Shown here piece after piece: positions 25,801-38,600 of a stretch of DNA of 64,000 nucleotides. The stretch's first letter is position 1; every line of letters begins with the position of its first letter. The DNA lies in assembly GCA_047967505.1 (NCBI GenBank), contig CM106540.1. One strand, given 5' to 3'. This DNA comes from Dipteris shenzhenensis. Taxonomy: Eukaryota > Polypodiophyta > Polypodiopsida > Gleicheniales. The position numbers and the translations under genes were made by a program. The notes under the pieces were generated by a model. It saw only the letters and a list, made by a program, of their open reading frames with translations. It did no database searches and was not told where the DNA came from.

Positions 25801-28800
25801 ACTGGTAGATTCACCTGGGATATTGCAGCTTTACCTTCATGCTTTCCAATTAGAGCCGACTGCGGTCCGGGCTCCTACAAGTAGTTCAGCAGAGCGAGCG
25901 TCTGGAGCATTACCTGATGTTCGAGAGGGGGGTAGCACCTCCACTCCCTCAGTACAGACGGGCTCACTATGATTTCATGAGGTCGCTTGATGACACTGTA
26001 TGTTTCATCCGAGATACTGAGCTGACAGTATTTCTGCTGTGAGACTTCATGATATTGATGCATCTTGACTATTGATCGCCGAGGATCACATAGATTTTGA
26101 GCAGTATATATGGATGGATGCATGCCTCTCCTAGCCATATTTTCATTGTCTCTGTATACTATCGCTGCGGCTTTCTTGTATACTCTTTTATGCTATATTT
26201 CATGCTCGCTCCTATGTTTTGGGGAGTTTGCTGCTTCAAGAGAGGGGTATGTCACGGGGGAGTGAAACTCTAAGTACTTTAATGTACTACAAGACCGTGA
26301 CAACTTTGGTTTTAAAAGTCCAAGCGTGGGCTTAATAATGTGTAATTAAACGCGGCATGGCTTAATAATGTGTAATTAAACGCGGCATGGTGCCTAGCAC
26401 ATAAGCGTAATTAATCCCTAGGCCCAAAGGCATTCCAAGGAATTAAAAGAGTGGTTGTTGGGAAATGATGATGTGGCATTTTTAATGGGCCCCCTAGAGG
26501 GCCATGTACCTTCAGTGGCCCCCCTAGAGTTCCAGGTGACTCTAGTGCCTTCTACATGCTCCTTTGCCATTCCTGGACCTTCCTGGGCCTTCTAAACTTC
26601 ACATGTGTGGTTTTCTCTCTCATCTCCTCCCTTTGTTGAGATTTTGGACTGGTTTTTCAGCCTCCTTCAGCTGAATTCCGTTTTTCTTCATAACTCCTCA
26701 CCCGTTTGGATTCCTCGACTTCCATTTGGCCCGATGGCTTCCCCTTTGCCTCCCCTTCGTAGTGATATGCTTTTCCCTCCGTGCGTTTGGTAGAACGGGC
26801 AGACCTGAGCACTTCTTTTGCTGGTCGAATTTGCAAAAGTGGCTTCTTCTGGACCTTCTTTTCTTCTACCGCCTCCTGGGCCTCTCCTCTTGCAAAGCTA
26901 CAGCTTTCTGTTGAATTTCAAGTGGTCCGACGCGCTGGTTGACTGGTTTTTCTCAGTTTTGGAGGACTATCCGGCGATGAAACTTCTCCAAAACCTTCTC
27001 AATGCAGTCCTCTCTGAAGCACGCTTCTTTTAAGCCCAAGAACTCCCACTTCTTCGCGACAGAAGTGCTTCTTTTCGCATTTTTCAGTGGAATTCTTGCT
27101 GGTCGGCTCTTGTAAATGCTCTTTCTTCATGCCTTTGCACTCCTCTTTGGCTGAGAATGCAATTGGGCATTGGCTACTATGTCCTCTTGGCGATTGAGGA
27201 CTTGGTTCGAGTTTTCAGGGCTTGGTGAGTTGTGATTTTGCTACTGCAATTTCTTTTTGCCATAAGCTATTGGTTGGCCTCGTGTGCCGCCTCTTTCTTG
27301 GCTCACAGGTGCCCAGGCCACTGTGCTACATGAGTCATTCTTTGGTTGGGTACTTTGCTGATTTTATTTTGGAGCTTTGAAAAGCTTTGTGAATGCCATC
27401 TGGAAACCACTCAAAGAGAGTGCAGCTGGGGTGCAGTGTGATTGCATCTGGACAGCCAATGGAATTGCACTCGGAAAAGAGAATGCCTTTGGGTTGAGCC
27501 TACGGGTTAAGTGCACTTATGTGATGGTGTTATATGCTTGAAAGCCTTGCGAAGGCTTAGTGAATTGGGGCTGCGTGCTTAGTTGCAGGGAAGGTCTCCC
27601 AGATGCAACTTGTAATCATTTCACTGTGAAATATAAAGAAATACCGAAAGGGGCGCCACGGTGTTTGGGGCCAATCGGGTGCACTTGTCTATGTCTGTTG
27701 AGCAGGGGCATTCTAGCCTCCATCCCTTTTTCAGTGGTTTTGTTTGTGAACAAATGGGTAAATGCCAAATGGTGATCATGCAATGGTTAATGATTGTGAT
27801 ATATGCTTTGTGAGCTGTAAATAAGTGCTGAAGTGATTAAAGGTTTAGTTCCACTGCCCTCTGAGTGATTAGAGGCCGGTTTCAGGAGCCGACTCGGTGG
27901 TCAAGACAGACCATCACTCTCTAAAGTATATCTTTACTCGGCCAGTCATGAACGCTTGACAAGCACGCTGGACGACCTTCTGTATTATCAAGATCACATC
28001 TGTGTAACACATGACAAGGATGTTCGACGTCTTTTGTTAAAAGAGCATCATGTAGTTCCTTATGCTGCCCATCCAGGCATCAACAAGACTTTTAGGTTAC
28101 TCAGTGCAACATAATATTGGCCTCAGATGAAAAGCGACGTCATCAAAATGGTTACATCTTGCTTCTTAAAAAAGATCTGGACGACTCCGACGCTACTTGG
28201 CAATCTGATGAAGACTTACAGCAGTACCCTGACATTTTACAGCAGTATTTTCAGAATTTACAGTGATATTTTCTACATCAATTCATTATCTTCACCAGGG
28301 TCTTATTTTGAGTGGGAGGGGATGTCACGATATGTGACGTATTCCTTTTTCTATTTCTAGACTTATGGATGGTTTGATGAATGGACACTTGTGGAAGGGT
28401 ATGCCCTTTCGACGGGACACTTCCTATGAGGCACAACCCTTCACAAGAGACATTCTATTGAAGAGACATTCCTATTGTAATGTACCCTCTCATCAAGGGT
28501 CACACCCTTCACAAGGAGTACACACCTCTTCATGCACATACACTTTGGAGTACACACCTTTTCATGTGTGACTCTTCACTCTCTATATAAGAGATGCCCA
28601 ATTGTATGGATGACACACTACAGATACTACAAACACTCAAGCAATACAAATATTCCTTGTTCTCTGCTATTTCAATCTCCTTTCTGTTCCTTAGCACATT
28701 TCTAAATATAGTAAAACTAGGATTTCTTACACTCAACAAGGGCCTTAGCGAGCCCTTCGCTCCAGCCCACAGTGGCTTGTATGAGTTTACATTGATTTCC

Positions 28801-28841
28801 GCACTTTTGTCCCATAGGACCATGAGGCCTCTCGCAGACGT

Positions 28842-28890
<49 letters not shown>

Positions 28891-28902
28891 CCCCTCCCTC
28901 CT

Positions 28903-28936
<34 letters not shown>

Positions 28937-28964
28937 CCTCCCTCCCTCCCTCCCCCCTCCCCCC

Positions 28965-29009
<45 letters not shown>

Positions 29010-29105
29010 GTGTATGCTTCCACACTGCACCACTCTCACAAAAGGAAACCGTAAAAGCTATTTGGAATGAGTTGTGACAATGTCAAGTGAGTTTTTATGG
29101 TCTTT

Positions 29106-29160
<55 letters not shown>

Positions 29161-29258
29161 GCGTGTATGCTTCCACACTGCACCACTCTCACAAAAGGAA
29201 ACCGTAAAAGCCATTTGGAATGAGTTGTGACAATGTCAAGTGAGTTTTTATGGTCTTT

Positions 29259-29333
<75 letters not shown>

Positions 29334-32300
29334 GCGCGCGCGCACGCACACGCGTGTATGCTTCCACACTGCACCACTCTCACAAAAGGAAACGGTAAAA
29401 GCCATTTGGAATTAGTTGTGACAGTGTCAAGTAAGTTTTTATGGTCTTTAAAGGAAAGGTGCCAAGTAAGTCTTTATTGTCTTTAAAGAAAAGGTGCCAA
29501 TACGATTAGGTGCGTTCCAAAAGGGCATGTAACGCTTCAAACTGCAACTTACGATAAGGTGTGAGCTTTGAATCAAACCATGACAATAGCATCATTTTAA
29601 AACATAAGATGTAAAAAAACATGCTCCAATAAAAATGTGAGCCTGTTTGAGAGAGTTGCCATGGTTATCAAAGCTACGTAGTTATAAGTTCTATTGATCC
29701 CTAGAGGGCTGGTATAGGCTATCCACAAGGACTCAATATCCATTTGGAATATTCAAATAGTCTAGATATAGAATAAAGGTTTCAATTTTCTATAAAGACA
29801 GTTTGGTTTGAAACAAATTGCCAGGTCAATGGTGAACAGGACAAACAAGAAACAAAACAAGTAGGTTTCATAAGCTGTGACAATTCATAAAAACTCATAC
29901 CAGGATGCTGCAGCCGGTAAACTGCTGGACTTCATTAAACTTCCATTTGAGAGAGAGACCTTTGATACGTTCCCAGGAATAGCTGGTGCATGCTAGACGA
30001 ACCCAACATATAAAGACTTCAACAATGCCGCGGCAAGGGAAACACTGGGCTAAAGATTTCAACGCTACCGCAGCAAACAAAACACGGTGCTATCGGTCCT
30101 ATAAATCCCTACAGAGCTGTATGAAATTGTAATTGAAGGAAAAGTTGTGTGCTTTACACAACCACACTCTAAAATAAACATTACTTTATCTAATGGTTTC
30201 CTGAATACGTACAGAGGTAAAAGATGCAGTAGGTACATCTATAATAGGAGGCGGCAAGCCAACTCCAGAGCGCCGCTGAGATGGGTGGGTGAGGTCATGA
30301 AAGTGCTGATTCTTGCTGCACACAAAATACCAAACAGGAAATGTCAAAAGGGCATGAAAAACTTCACCTACTTTAGCATTAGAAACTTAAAAATATCAAA
30401 GAGTAAACTCATTCCAGACTGATTCACCAAGGGCACAACAAAAATTCCATTGTGGCAACCTAAACACATACAATTGGAAAAGCAAGCAGGCTGCAACAGC
30501 AGACAAGCATATCAAAGTTCTACAATAGATATACAAAATAGGTAAAAAGAACGTGCATAAGCTGCTTTTCCTTATAGCATCAGCATTTTCAAGTCTCGAA
30601 ACACTTAAGTAATATGACACTAAAAGATCATTTCTATATAATATAATGTAGACCAAATTCATGTCGGAGGCAATCAAGGCCTACAACATCGTAAAACAAT
30701 GCCAAGCGATCGTGAGGCTTAATTCCATGCATAGCTGGAGTTAATCATGGGAAACAATCTATAGAAGCTAAAAAGGAAAAAGGGAGCAAAAGGCAGTTTA
30801 GCACCCACACACAAAGAAGACCATTGCCAATCATGCTTGCAGGCACGGTTCGGCATAGCTTCAACATAAAAAAAATTCAGAGGCCCCAAAGATTGTTGGC
30901 AAGATTCCAGAGACAGACCTACTCTAGTCCATATCTTCACCCTGTGGGCCATCATTGAGGCGGCAAAGTCGAGATCCCAAAAAGTTTACGCCTGTTTTGT
31001 AGACTTCCGGAAGGCCTTCGACACCGTCCCACGCTCTTGTATGATCAAGAGACTCCAAGATATGCAGATTCCAAAGGTCATGATATGGGAAGCCATGAGC
31101 TTATACGAGTCCACCAGAGGGAGAGTTTGCGCCCCAGGAGGCCTATCAGATTGGGTTGAGAGCACAATCGCAGTGAAACCCCTTTCACCGACTCTCTTTG
31201 GGCTCTACATTGATGAGATCACATCCTTTATCGACCGCGTAGGAGGCAAGGGATCACTGCTGGCTAATTTGATGATACAGATATTGCTATATGCAGATGT
31301 CATCCTCCTCATATGATCTACAGGGGAGCTACTGCAAAGACATCTGGAGGCCCTAGAGGTAGAGAGAGACCTGGCAGTTCACCTTGGGAAGCTCAAGGTT
31401 ATGATCTTCAACACCTCATGTGTAGTACTCCATCGTCACATCTTCACTTACTGAGGTGAGCCAGTGGAGATAGTGCAGTCTTGCACATACTTGGGGGCAA
31501 TCTTTACAGGGCTAGTTTTCGCGATGGTATGCACCTGTGTCCACATGGTTTGCCAATCACGATATTCAGATGGACCGGTTTCCCCCCTTTCTGTACAGCA
31601 TGGACGCACCACCCGAGCGGATCCTAGAAGACGAGATTAACCATATCATACGGTTAGATCTCCTCCAACTCCATACGTCTTGCACTTGGGGAGGGGGGGG
31701 AGGGGAACAAGAGTTCCCAACCACTTCTTGAGAGTATCGGAGGATGGACTCATCGTCAGACTACAGTACCTCAAGAACAGGAGTCTCACATGCACTGCGG
31801 TCCCATCAACTGAGCATCGAGGTACGGAGAGCTACAGGCATACCCAAAGAGCAGCGGATCTACACGTTACACACGATGGGAGAGGTCGAGACGGATGAGC
31901 ATTTCTTATGTCTCTGCCCAACCTACTATGACATCAGTGGACCATACCACTGCCCTTTTCAAAAGGGGCACGGCTTTGGTCCACTCTCACGGTTGATCCA
32001 CTTTCAGAACCACGTCTGCATTGGGCTCTATGTGATTGAGATGCGGCGACACACAGACACTATTGCGACAGATCACAGAGTAACCGAAGGGGACCACGCC
32101 GCAAGAGCCTGAGGTAGACCAAGCACGGCGATATGCCACAAAATTTTATGCATTTGAGTCAGCCCCAAGACATAGCAAGGTGGAGGAGGAAGAGCTAGCT
32201 GACATGACGGCAGTGTAGATCAACAGGGAGAGACGACGTGATGCTTTCGAGCAAGGGACGCAAAGACCACTCACAACACAGAGACCAAAGCACACACGAT

Positions 32301-32745
32301 CGAGGTCCCGTCCATCTCAGCATTGCTCAGCCAGGGACAAGGCAACACTCTTGACATAGCCCATCGGATACAAAGACTGAAGAGACCACGTCCTCCACCA
32401 CAACGAGAGACAGCTCAACATATGCAGATTCGGGATATCTTTGCAGCCCAACAGAGACCCATGACATCGGGTTTCAGATTTCTGAGCTCTCGGTCTTTCA
32501 GTTTCTCAGTCTTTATTTGAGTTAGCTTTAGCATAGCACTCAGCAAGGGTCCTAGCACGCACTTTCCTTCAGCCCACAAAGGCCTGTGTGGGTTTTTGGC
32601 CTGCCCCAGTGTAGGCCTTAGTGAAGGCTTCGTCTTGGAGATGGGCAAATTTTGAAATTTATTTTTGTTTTTTTTCGTGAATTGTTTTGTTGGTCCACAT
32701 GACTGGTTTTTGTTTTTCATGATTGATTGAGGGCATGTGATCTCC

Positions 32746-32801
<56 letters not shown>

Positions 32802-35573
32802 CCCTCACACCCTCGTTTATATCACATCACACTCCCACTCATGCATGCACATGCGCACAATGATGCAAATGCGCTAGTGCAACTCCTTATCACCAGCTTC
32901 TTACACTCCCAAATCCCCATACCAGAGAGACATGAATGTGTTGCCTACAAAGCCTAGGCCACTCAAGAGGAAGAGCAAGATCAAGTGTTGCTCGTCTTTA
33001 ACTCGAGGAAGAACAAGCCTAGGCCACTCAAGAGGAAGAGCAAGATCGAGTGTTGCTCTTGTCTTTAACCAAGACCAAAGCACTGAGGCGGTTCGACCAA
33101 TTCAACAGTCCAATTGTCATTCAATGAAGCTCCCCTTAAGAGGTATGATTTAAAAACTCATCCATTGGCACTCATCTTGGCTCAATCAATTTGAAAGCTA
33201 CTTTCCATTGTGCACAGAACTTTGACTATCTAGCTACCAAGGTCAATCTCCACATAAGGGAGGCCTAGGTATCATTGATCCAAAGATATAGAGCAAAGCG
33301 GCAAGCCATGTTGGGAAAGCCTATTGTCAAGCATCTGGCTCCAAACTCTAAACCTTGGAGGCTCTTTCTTTGACAAGGGCTCCTAAAGGAACACGCCTCC
33401 ACATGAGAATATGGGCATTGGTAACAATCTCACCAATCGATCGTCATGACGGCCCCCCTCTCACATGAAAGGGATCACTACTTATGCGGAGCTTGATGAT
33501 GAAACAACTCATCAAAGCCACCCCCAAAGCAAAAGATGAGTTCAAGCAACAGCCCTTGATTTGGCACTTGGACTTCCAAGACCACGAGGCTCGTATGTCG
33601 AGGCAATGCACACACATTGGGTTGGGCATGGTGGGAGAATGATCAAGACTAGAGTTCACAGATGATACAACCTTGTTCGTAGAGCGCTCACCCAAGGGCC
33701 TAGAGAGGGTTAGAGGTGCACTAGTTGGATTCAGGAGCCAAGCCCAATTTGATTGCTTTTAGCATAGGCTCCGAAGAGCTCCAATCATGGGCCAATGACC
33801 TTAGCTATTCCCAAGGCCATATGGTGACATATTTCAGCTGTCAGGTGGGATCGGATATCTCAACAAAGCACAGATTTCCTCACTACAGTGTTCCACGCAA
33901 GCTCCTCTATTGGAGCTCAGCCATGCTCTCTTTGGAAGGCAGAGCTTTTGGTGCCTCGTGCTAGTGCTTTCAAAAGAGGTGCAAGGGACATCTACGGCGC
34001 TTGCTGGGCAATTTTCTTTGGGTAGGCTCAGAAGGCACACAAAATATCCGTGCTAGGGTCATCAAGAAGATAGTGGTTCTCCCCAAGGCAAAGGAAGTCC
34101 TATGTAGGTTGATCTAAAGATACAGAGCAAAGCCATGTTGGGGAAGCTTATTGTCAAGGGTCTGGCTATAGACTCTGAACCTTGGAAGCTCCTACTCCTA
34201 AGGAACATGCCCCATGCACACGAGGACAATGGCAACAGTCTCACCAATGGATCATCACGACGGTCCCTCTCACATGGAAGGAATCACCTCTTATGCAGAT
34301 CAAACCTCATTCGAGCCCTCCAAAGCAAAAGATAGTTCGAGCAACATCCCTTGATTTGGCACTTGGACATCCGAGACCTGGGTTGGGCATAGTGGGACAA
34401 TGAGCTGGTGAGATCCCTAGGGGTAGAATCAGCTCCCCTACCATCCCGAGGAGAGGCTAAGCACTCATGTACATATACATGCATACATTATGTCTCTGTA
34501 TATATACACACTTGAGAGGGGGATGTAGGAGATCGAGAAGGCCATCCCGGAGGCAAGGCTTTGACTAGACCCTAGATGCACAAACCCTCCGCACTGGTAT
34601 AACTCTCCAAGACAAGAATTCCACTCACAACACCACCACATAGAGCCCTACCAGACTTTCTTCCCAAATAAAGTCAGAGCAAGAGGTCAAAGGCCTAGGG
34701 ACTTTACACTCATAGAATGGCAGCCGATCAGAGTGGTTGGCCATTAAGGGCAAACTTGTATATCATCAATCCAAACCTTTTCAATACAAACCAAATCACT
34801 CTATGTGGCACCTCTAGTTATGGTAGGGTAGAGCCTTGCACAAGACCACCCACATTGGACTAGCCTCCAACAAGAAACATCTCCTACTTCTAGGAAATCG
34901 AGCGACAAAGTGCTGAAGTTTTGAATAAGAATGATCATGCCCTATCGTTCACAATTGGTGCTACTAGTTCAGCAGGATAGTTCTTTCATGACCTGTAGAA
35001 CTTTTACAAATTGACTATTAAGAACCACTATCCGAATGATTGGATGGTTTGACTAATTTGCTGAAATAAGCTATAGTGTTTAGTGAGATGAAAGAAAAGG
35101 ACACACTATTTGCACTCCTTAAAGCTGTTGTGAGTTTCTAGTCAATCCTCCTCAGCAAAAGTAAGTTTAATAGCCATAGCTCAATAAACTAGTAATAGTC
35201 TTCTTCGATGATGTAGTAACAATATTGAGGAGAGTAAGGAACGATTAGACATGGTGAAATAAAATGGCTTAGAAAGGCCTAGTTTGAATACCAAGATCTA
35301 TAAGGAACAATGTGACTTACATGCTTACGAAAACACATAATGAACATCAAGAACAAAGCACCATAGAATTAAGCTCAAAACTTTCAAAACATTGCTCAAA
35401 ACTTTCAAAGTGAGCACATGAGCTGAAGACTTCAGCACTAGATTGAGGACCTTTAGAACGATAATAACAATGTGTATGTATATAAGTATATACACAATGT
35501 ACGTACGTGCGTGCGTGTGTGCATACGTACGTATGCATGTATGCATGCATGCATGCATAGAGAGTAAGGGGAG

Positions 35574-35629
<56 letters not shown>

Positions 35630-38600
35630 ACACACACACACACACACACACATCTTCCTTGCTAATGAGGGGGATGTCAGCACGAAAAATAGGGTTTTGA
35701 CTGTCAACAAATCATCAAACAAGCTGATCTTCAAACTCTTTTCTAACCCATTTATGACTAGCTCTTTCTCCATGAAAAAGGTATTACTCTAAAATGTTCC
35801 CAAAATCTCTCTCCTTACTAGCACAAATTATTAAAGTATCCATATGATGGCTGATTTTCTGCAAGTCAAATCAGACATCAAGAGCACTTTTTCTTGGAAA
35901 AAGTCCTTCCTCCAACAGCCAAAACACAGCATCCATGAAAGCTGAGAACTGCAACGTAAGGCATGCATCTAGATCAACATGCCGAAACTCATCCTCGATC
36001 TCATTAGAGTCACTCACATAGTTAAAAACCATGATATGCATTACTTCATTATCTTCATATCCAGTACCACAAAATATGTCTACAAAGCATATCCTCTGCC
36101 AGTTTGTCCTGGGAATTACGGAATACTCCGGGGAAAAAAGAATGTTCTGGCAGATGAATTAAGCTACCATCCCGCACCCTTGGAGTATTTGAACCTGGGT
36201 TCACAAATGTGAACATCACTATTCGCCAACGTCCTGGAAGGATAGCTACATTTTAGAGATTATGCAAGGTCAATATAAAAGGAAAAACACAAGATAGAAA
36301 TCCTCTATTGGAGGAAGTATACAACGATCTGTCGCTTGCTTTAAAAAAGGACTGAGCTGAAAAGACAGATTGTTAACACTCCTGTTAGCGCAAAAAACAG
36401 TAGAATGTCATATGACCCAGCATTGTGCAATCTGTCTATATATAATATAGGTAATTTTGCAGAACACATATCAAATATATGTACTTCTGTGAAAACACAT
36501 TCATGATGATCTTACATTGCATCTACGAGAGCAATTAATTATCACACAATCGTGGGAACGCAGTAAGAAAGATCTGTTTGATCCCCTGAAAACGCAGTTT
36601 ACTTCCGCATGTTTCAAGATGCAACTATGATGACCTCAAGATCCCCACAGCAAAACTTGATGGATGACAAAAAACTACAGAAAGTCTTGATCCAAAAGAC
36701 ATCATTGTTTGACAATATAAGCAAAGAGCAAGCAAACGAGAGCTGCAAAACCTCTTAGCTCGAAGAATACCCACTGAACTACGTATCTGGATTATAAATC
36801 AAAATCTATAGACGAGGCACTACCCCTCCTCCAAGGTAAAATAAGATGCATCACAGCATGCAAGCATTAAAAATCAAGCAGGAAAGAACATAGCCCTTAT
36901 TGGATTACTTATGGTTTGGACTGGGAATGTCAGCCTTACCGGCCGAGTCATGCCCAGTTGGCATTCTTCATTCTAGGAAGAAGAGCACCCACCCCAGCAT
37001 CCAGAGCTGCTATGAATTATCCCCGTTCTCATAGCTCTGATGATCTCAGACAAACTCCCCTTTAATCCTATTGTCTGCGGCATTCTCTAAGAGATTCTAT
37101 AGCATTTGAAGTCCTTTCAAGGCCCCATTTTTCTTCACTTTCCTGTCTGTGCTGACCTATGTAACAATTCTCATCCTAGAATGCAGAATTGAAGTTTTGA
37201 CAAACACACTATATGAGTTTGTCCATTCCAGATAGATCCAAACCTCCCAGACAGGAAAATCATATGTTAAAGACAACCCAACCGTGAACAAGATACACCT
37301 TCTACTGCTGAAGTCCCTGCAAACAATAGCTATCGTCCTCACCTTCCATACTTTGCGAGCATCTCCTCTTTTGTGAAACTATCTTCCCGTGTTCCCTCAT
37401 CATGCAAGTACAAGCAGTCAGGATTGTTGCAAGGCTGCAAAATAAACCGGTAAGATTTAATAGAGAAGATGCAAAAAGAGTTGAAAAGGTCCTTGCCAGG
37501 CTGAGCAAGGCAAACTATAATGTTGGAGACAGAGTACAACTGCTAGAATCATACCATATGTTTCAACCAAGCATTGCAATATTTCGTAGTTCCAAAGCAA
37601 GCCCTGCACAATAAAACCCTATGGTTTACCACCAGGAAATCGAAAGTACACAAATGTGCACCTCAGAACCTCTAACTAAAGCTTGCATGCATAGAGAGAG
37701 AAAAGAGTCTTCTTACTTTAAAACCTTTCCTTCCAGAACATAGCCATTTACAGCCTGGATACACCGGAGCGCATCTTCCTCTTTCATATATGTCACATAT
37801 CTGCACAATGTCAGGAATACTTGAGAGATAATTCATCATTTGCCGCCACAAATTCAAGAAGTACATGCCTAAATTTGCTTAACATCAGGTTTTTTGACAC
37901 TTACACACTCACACTCGATCCCACTGTAGAATGCTGAGAGCTGTGACCACCGGACTTTGAAACTGAAATTTTCAGAATCTTCCCATACTGGCCAAAATAC
38001 TCCTTACGCTCTAACATCTGGCATAATACCAAAGAGTTCCAACGACGAAACCAATTAAGAATACCAAAGCAAGTACATAGTGATAGAAAAATCCCATAAG
38101 ACCCCCAGATTTTTCCAGCCCACAAATCTACAATAATACCTCTTCATCTGCCAGAGTTGCAGGTACTCCAACAACATAAACAAGGTTTCTCTGAATAACA
38201 CGAACATTGCTCAGACTCTTCCTTCCTTCCGTTGCCTTTGCCTTACCCTTACTAGACTTCTGCTTCTTGTCGTAAATATCAACAGGTCTGTTCCATACTG
38301 GCACTCCCAGTCATTAGAATTTTTTTAAGGTTCGACGAACAACACAAACATAGTTACGTTCACACACATTTTTGAATAACAAAATTCTTGAAATTCTGCA
38401 ATGCAGCAAGTAGCTAGGAATCACTCTAGAAAGGCCTTGAAAAACACGCTTTCCTTGACATCAGCAAGATTGCTAGCACATCACTTTAATCATTTAGAAT
38501 TACAAAAAAGAACACAAGCATCATTGAAGTTGCCCAGGCACATTTCCAACTCCAAAATGTAAAACCTTTGAAGATTTTGCAAAGTTCTGTATTTCTTTTG

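Larger units (their letters stand above)
22287..27884 (+). mobile_element. Element II, LTR retrotransposon with Gag-chromodomain and no pol
   Basis: A 5.6-kb element inserted in the Gypsy-I RNase H region. Its LTRs are 1593 and 1635 bp and begin TGTCACGGGGG and end CCGGTTTCA; by eye about 30 substitutions separate them (near 98 percent identity). Flanks are GAAGC and GGAGC, a 5-bp duplication with one change. The interior of only 2.4 kb holds one coding frame, a Gag that passes directly into a chromodomain. Protease, RT, RNase H and integrase are absent, so it would need trans-acting enzymes. It is younger than Gypsy-I by nesting. Confidence 0.92.
18787..28731 (+). mobile_element. Gypsy-I, Ty3/Gypsy element hosting a nested insertion
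   Basis: Bounded by LTRs starting TGTCACGA and ending TTCTTACA, with a CTCAA duplication at 18782-18786 and 28732-28736. A TGGTATCAGAGC primer site follows the 5' LTR and a purine tract precedes the 3' LTR. Inside are gag N-terminus, RT and RNase H start (21036-22267), then element II, then RNase H and integrase zinc-finger traces (27885-28170). Gag C-terminus, protease and integrase core are missing. The Gypsy order RT-RH-INT is clear. Confidence 0.92.

Noticed and set aside
24470-25972. Host gene with zinc knuckle and chromodomain
   Set aside because: The frame lies between matching long LTRs with target duplication and has a retrotransposon capsid domain, so it belongs to the element.
28594-29405. 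Open frames of 100-158 codons on both strands
   Set aside because: Microsatellite translation, with no conserved domain.
36075-36215. Host exon in NOT4 intron 7
   Set aside because: Plus strand, opposite to NOT4, and the [12 protein letters not shown] phrase fits a Gypsy remnant better.
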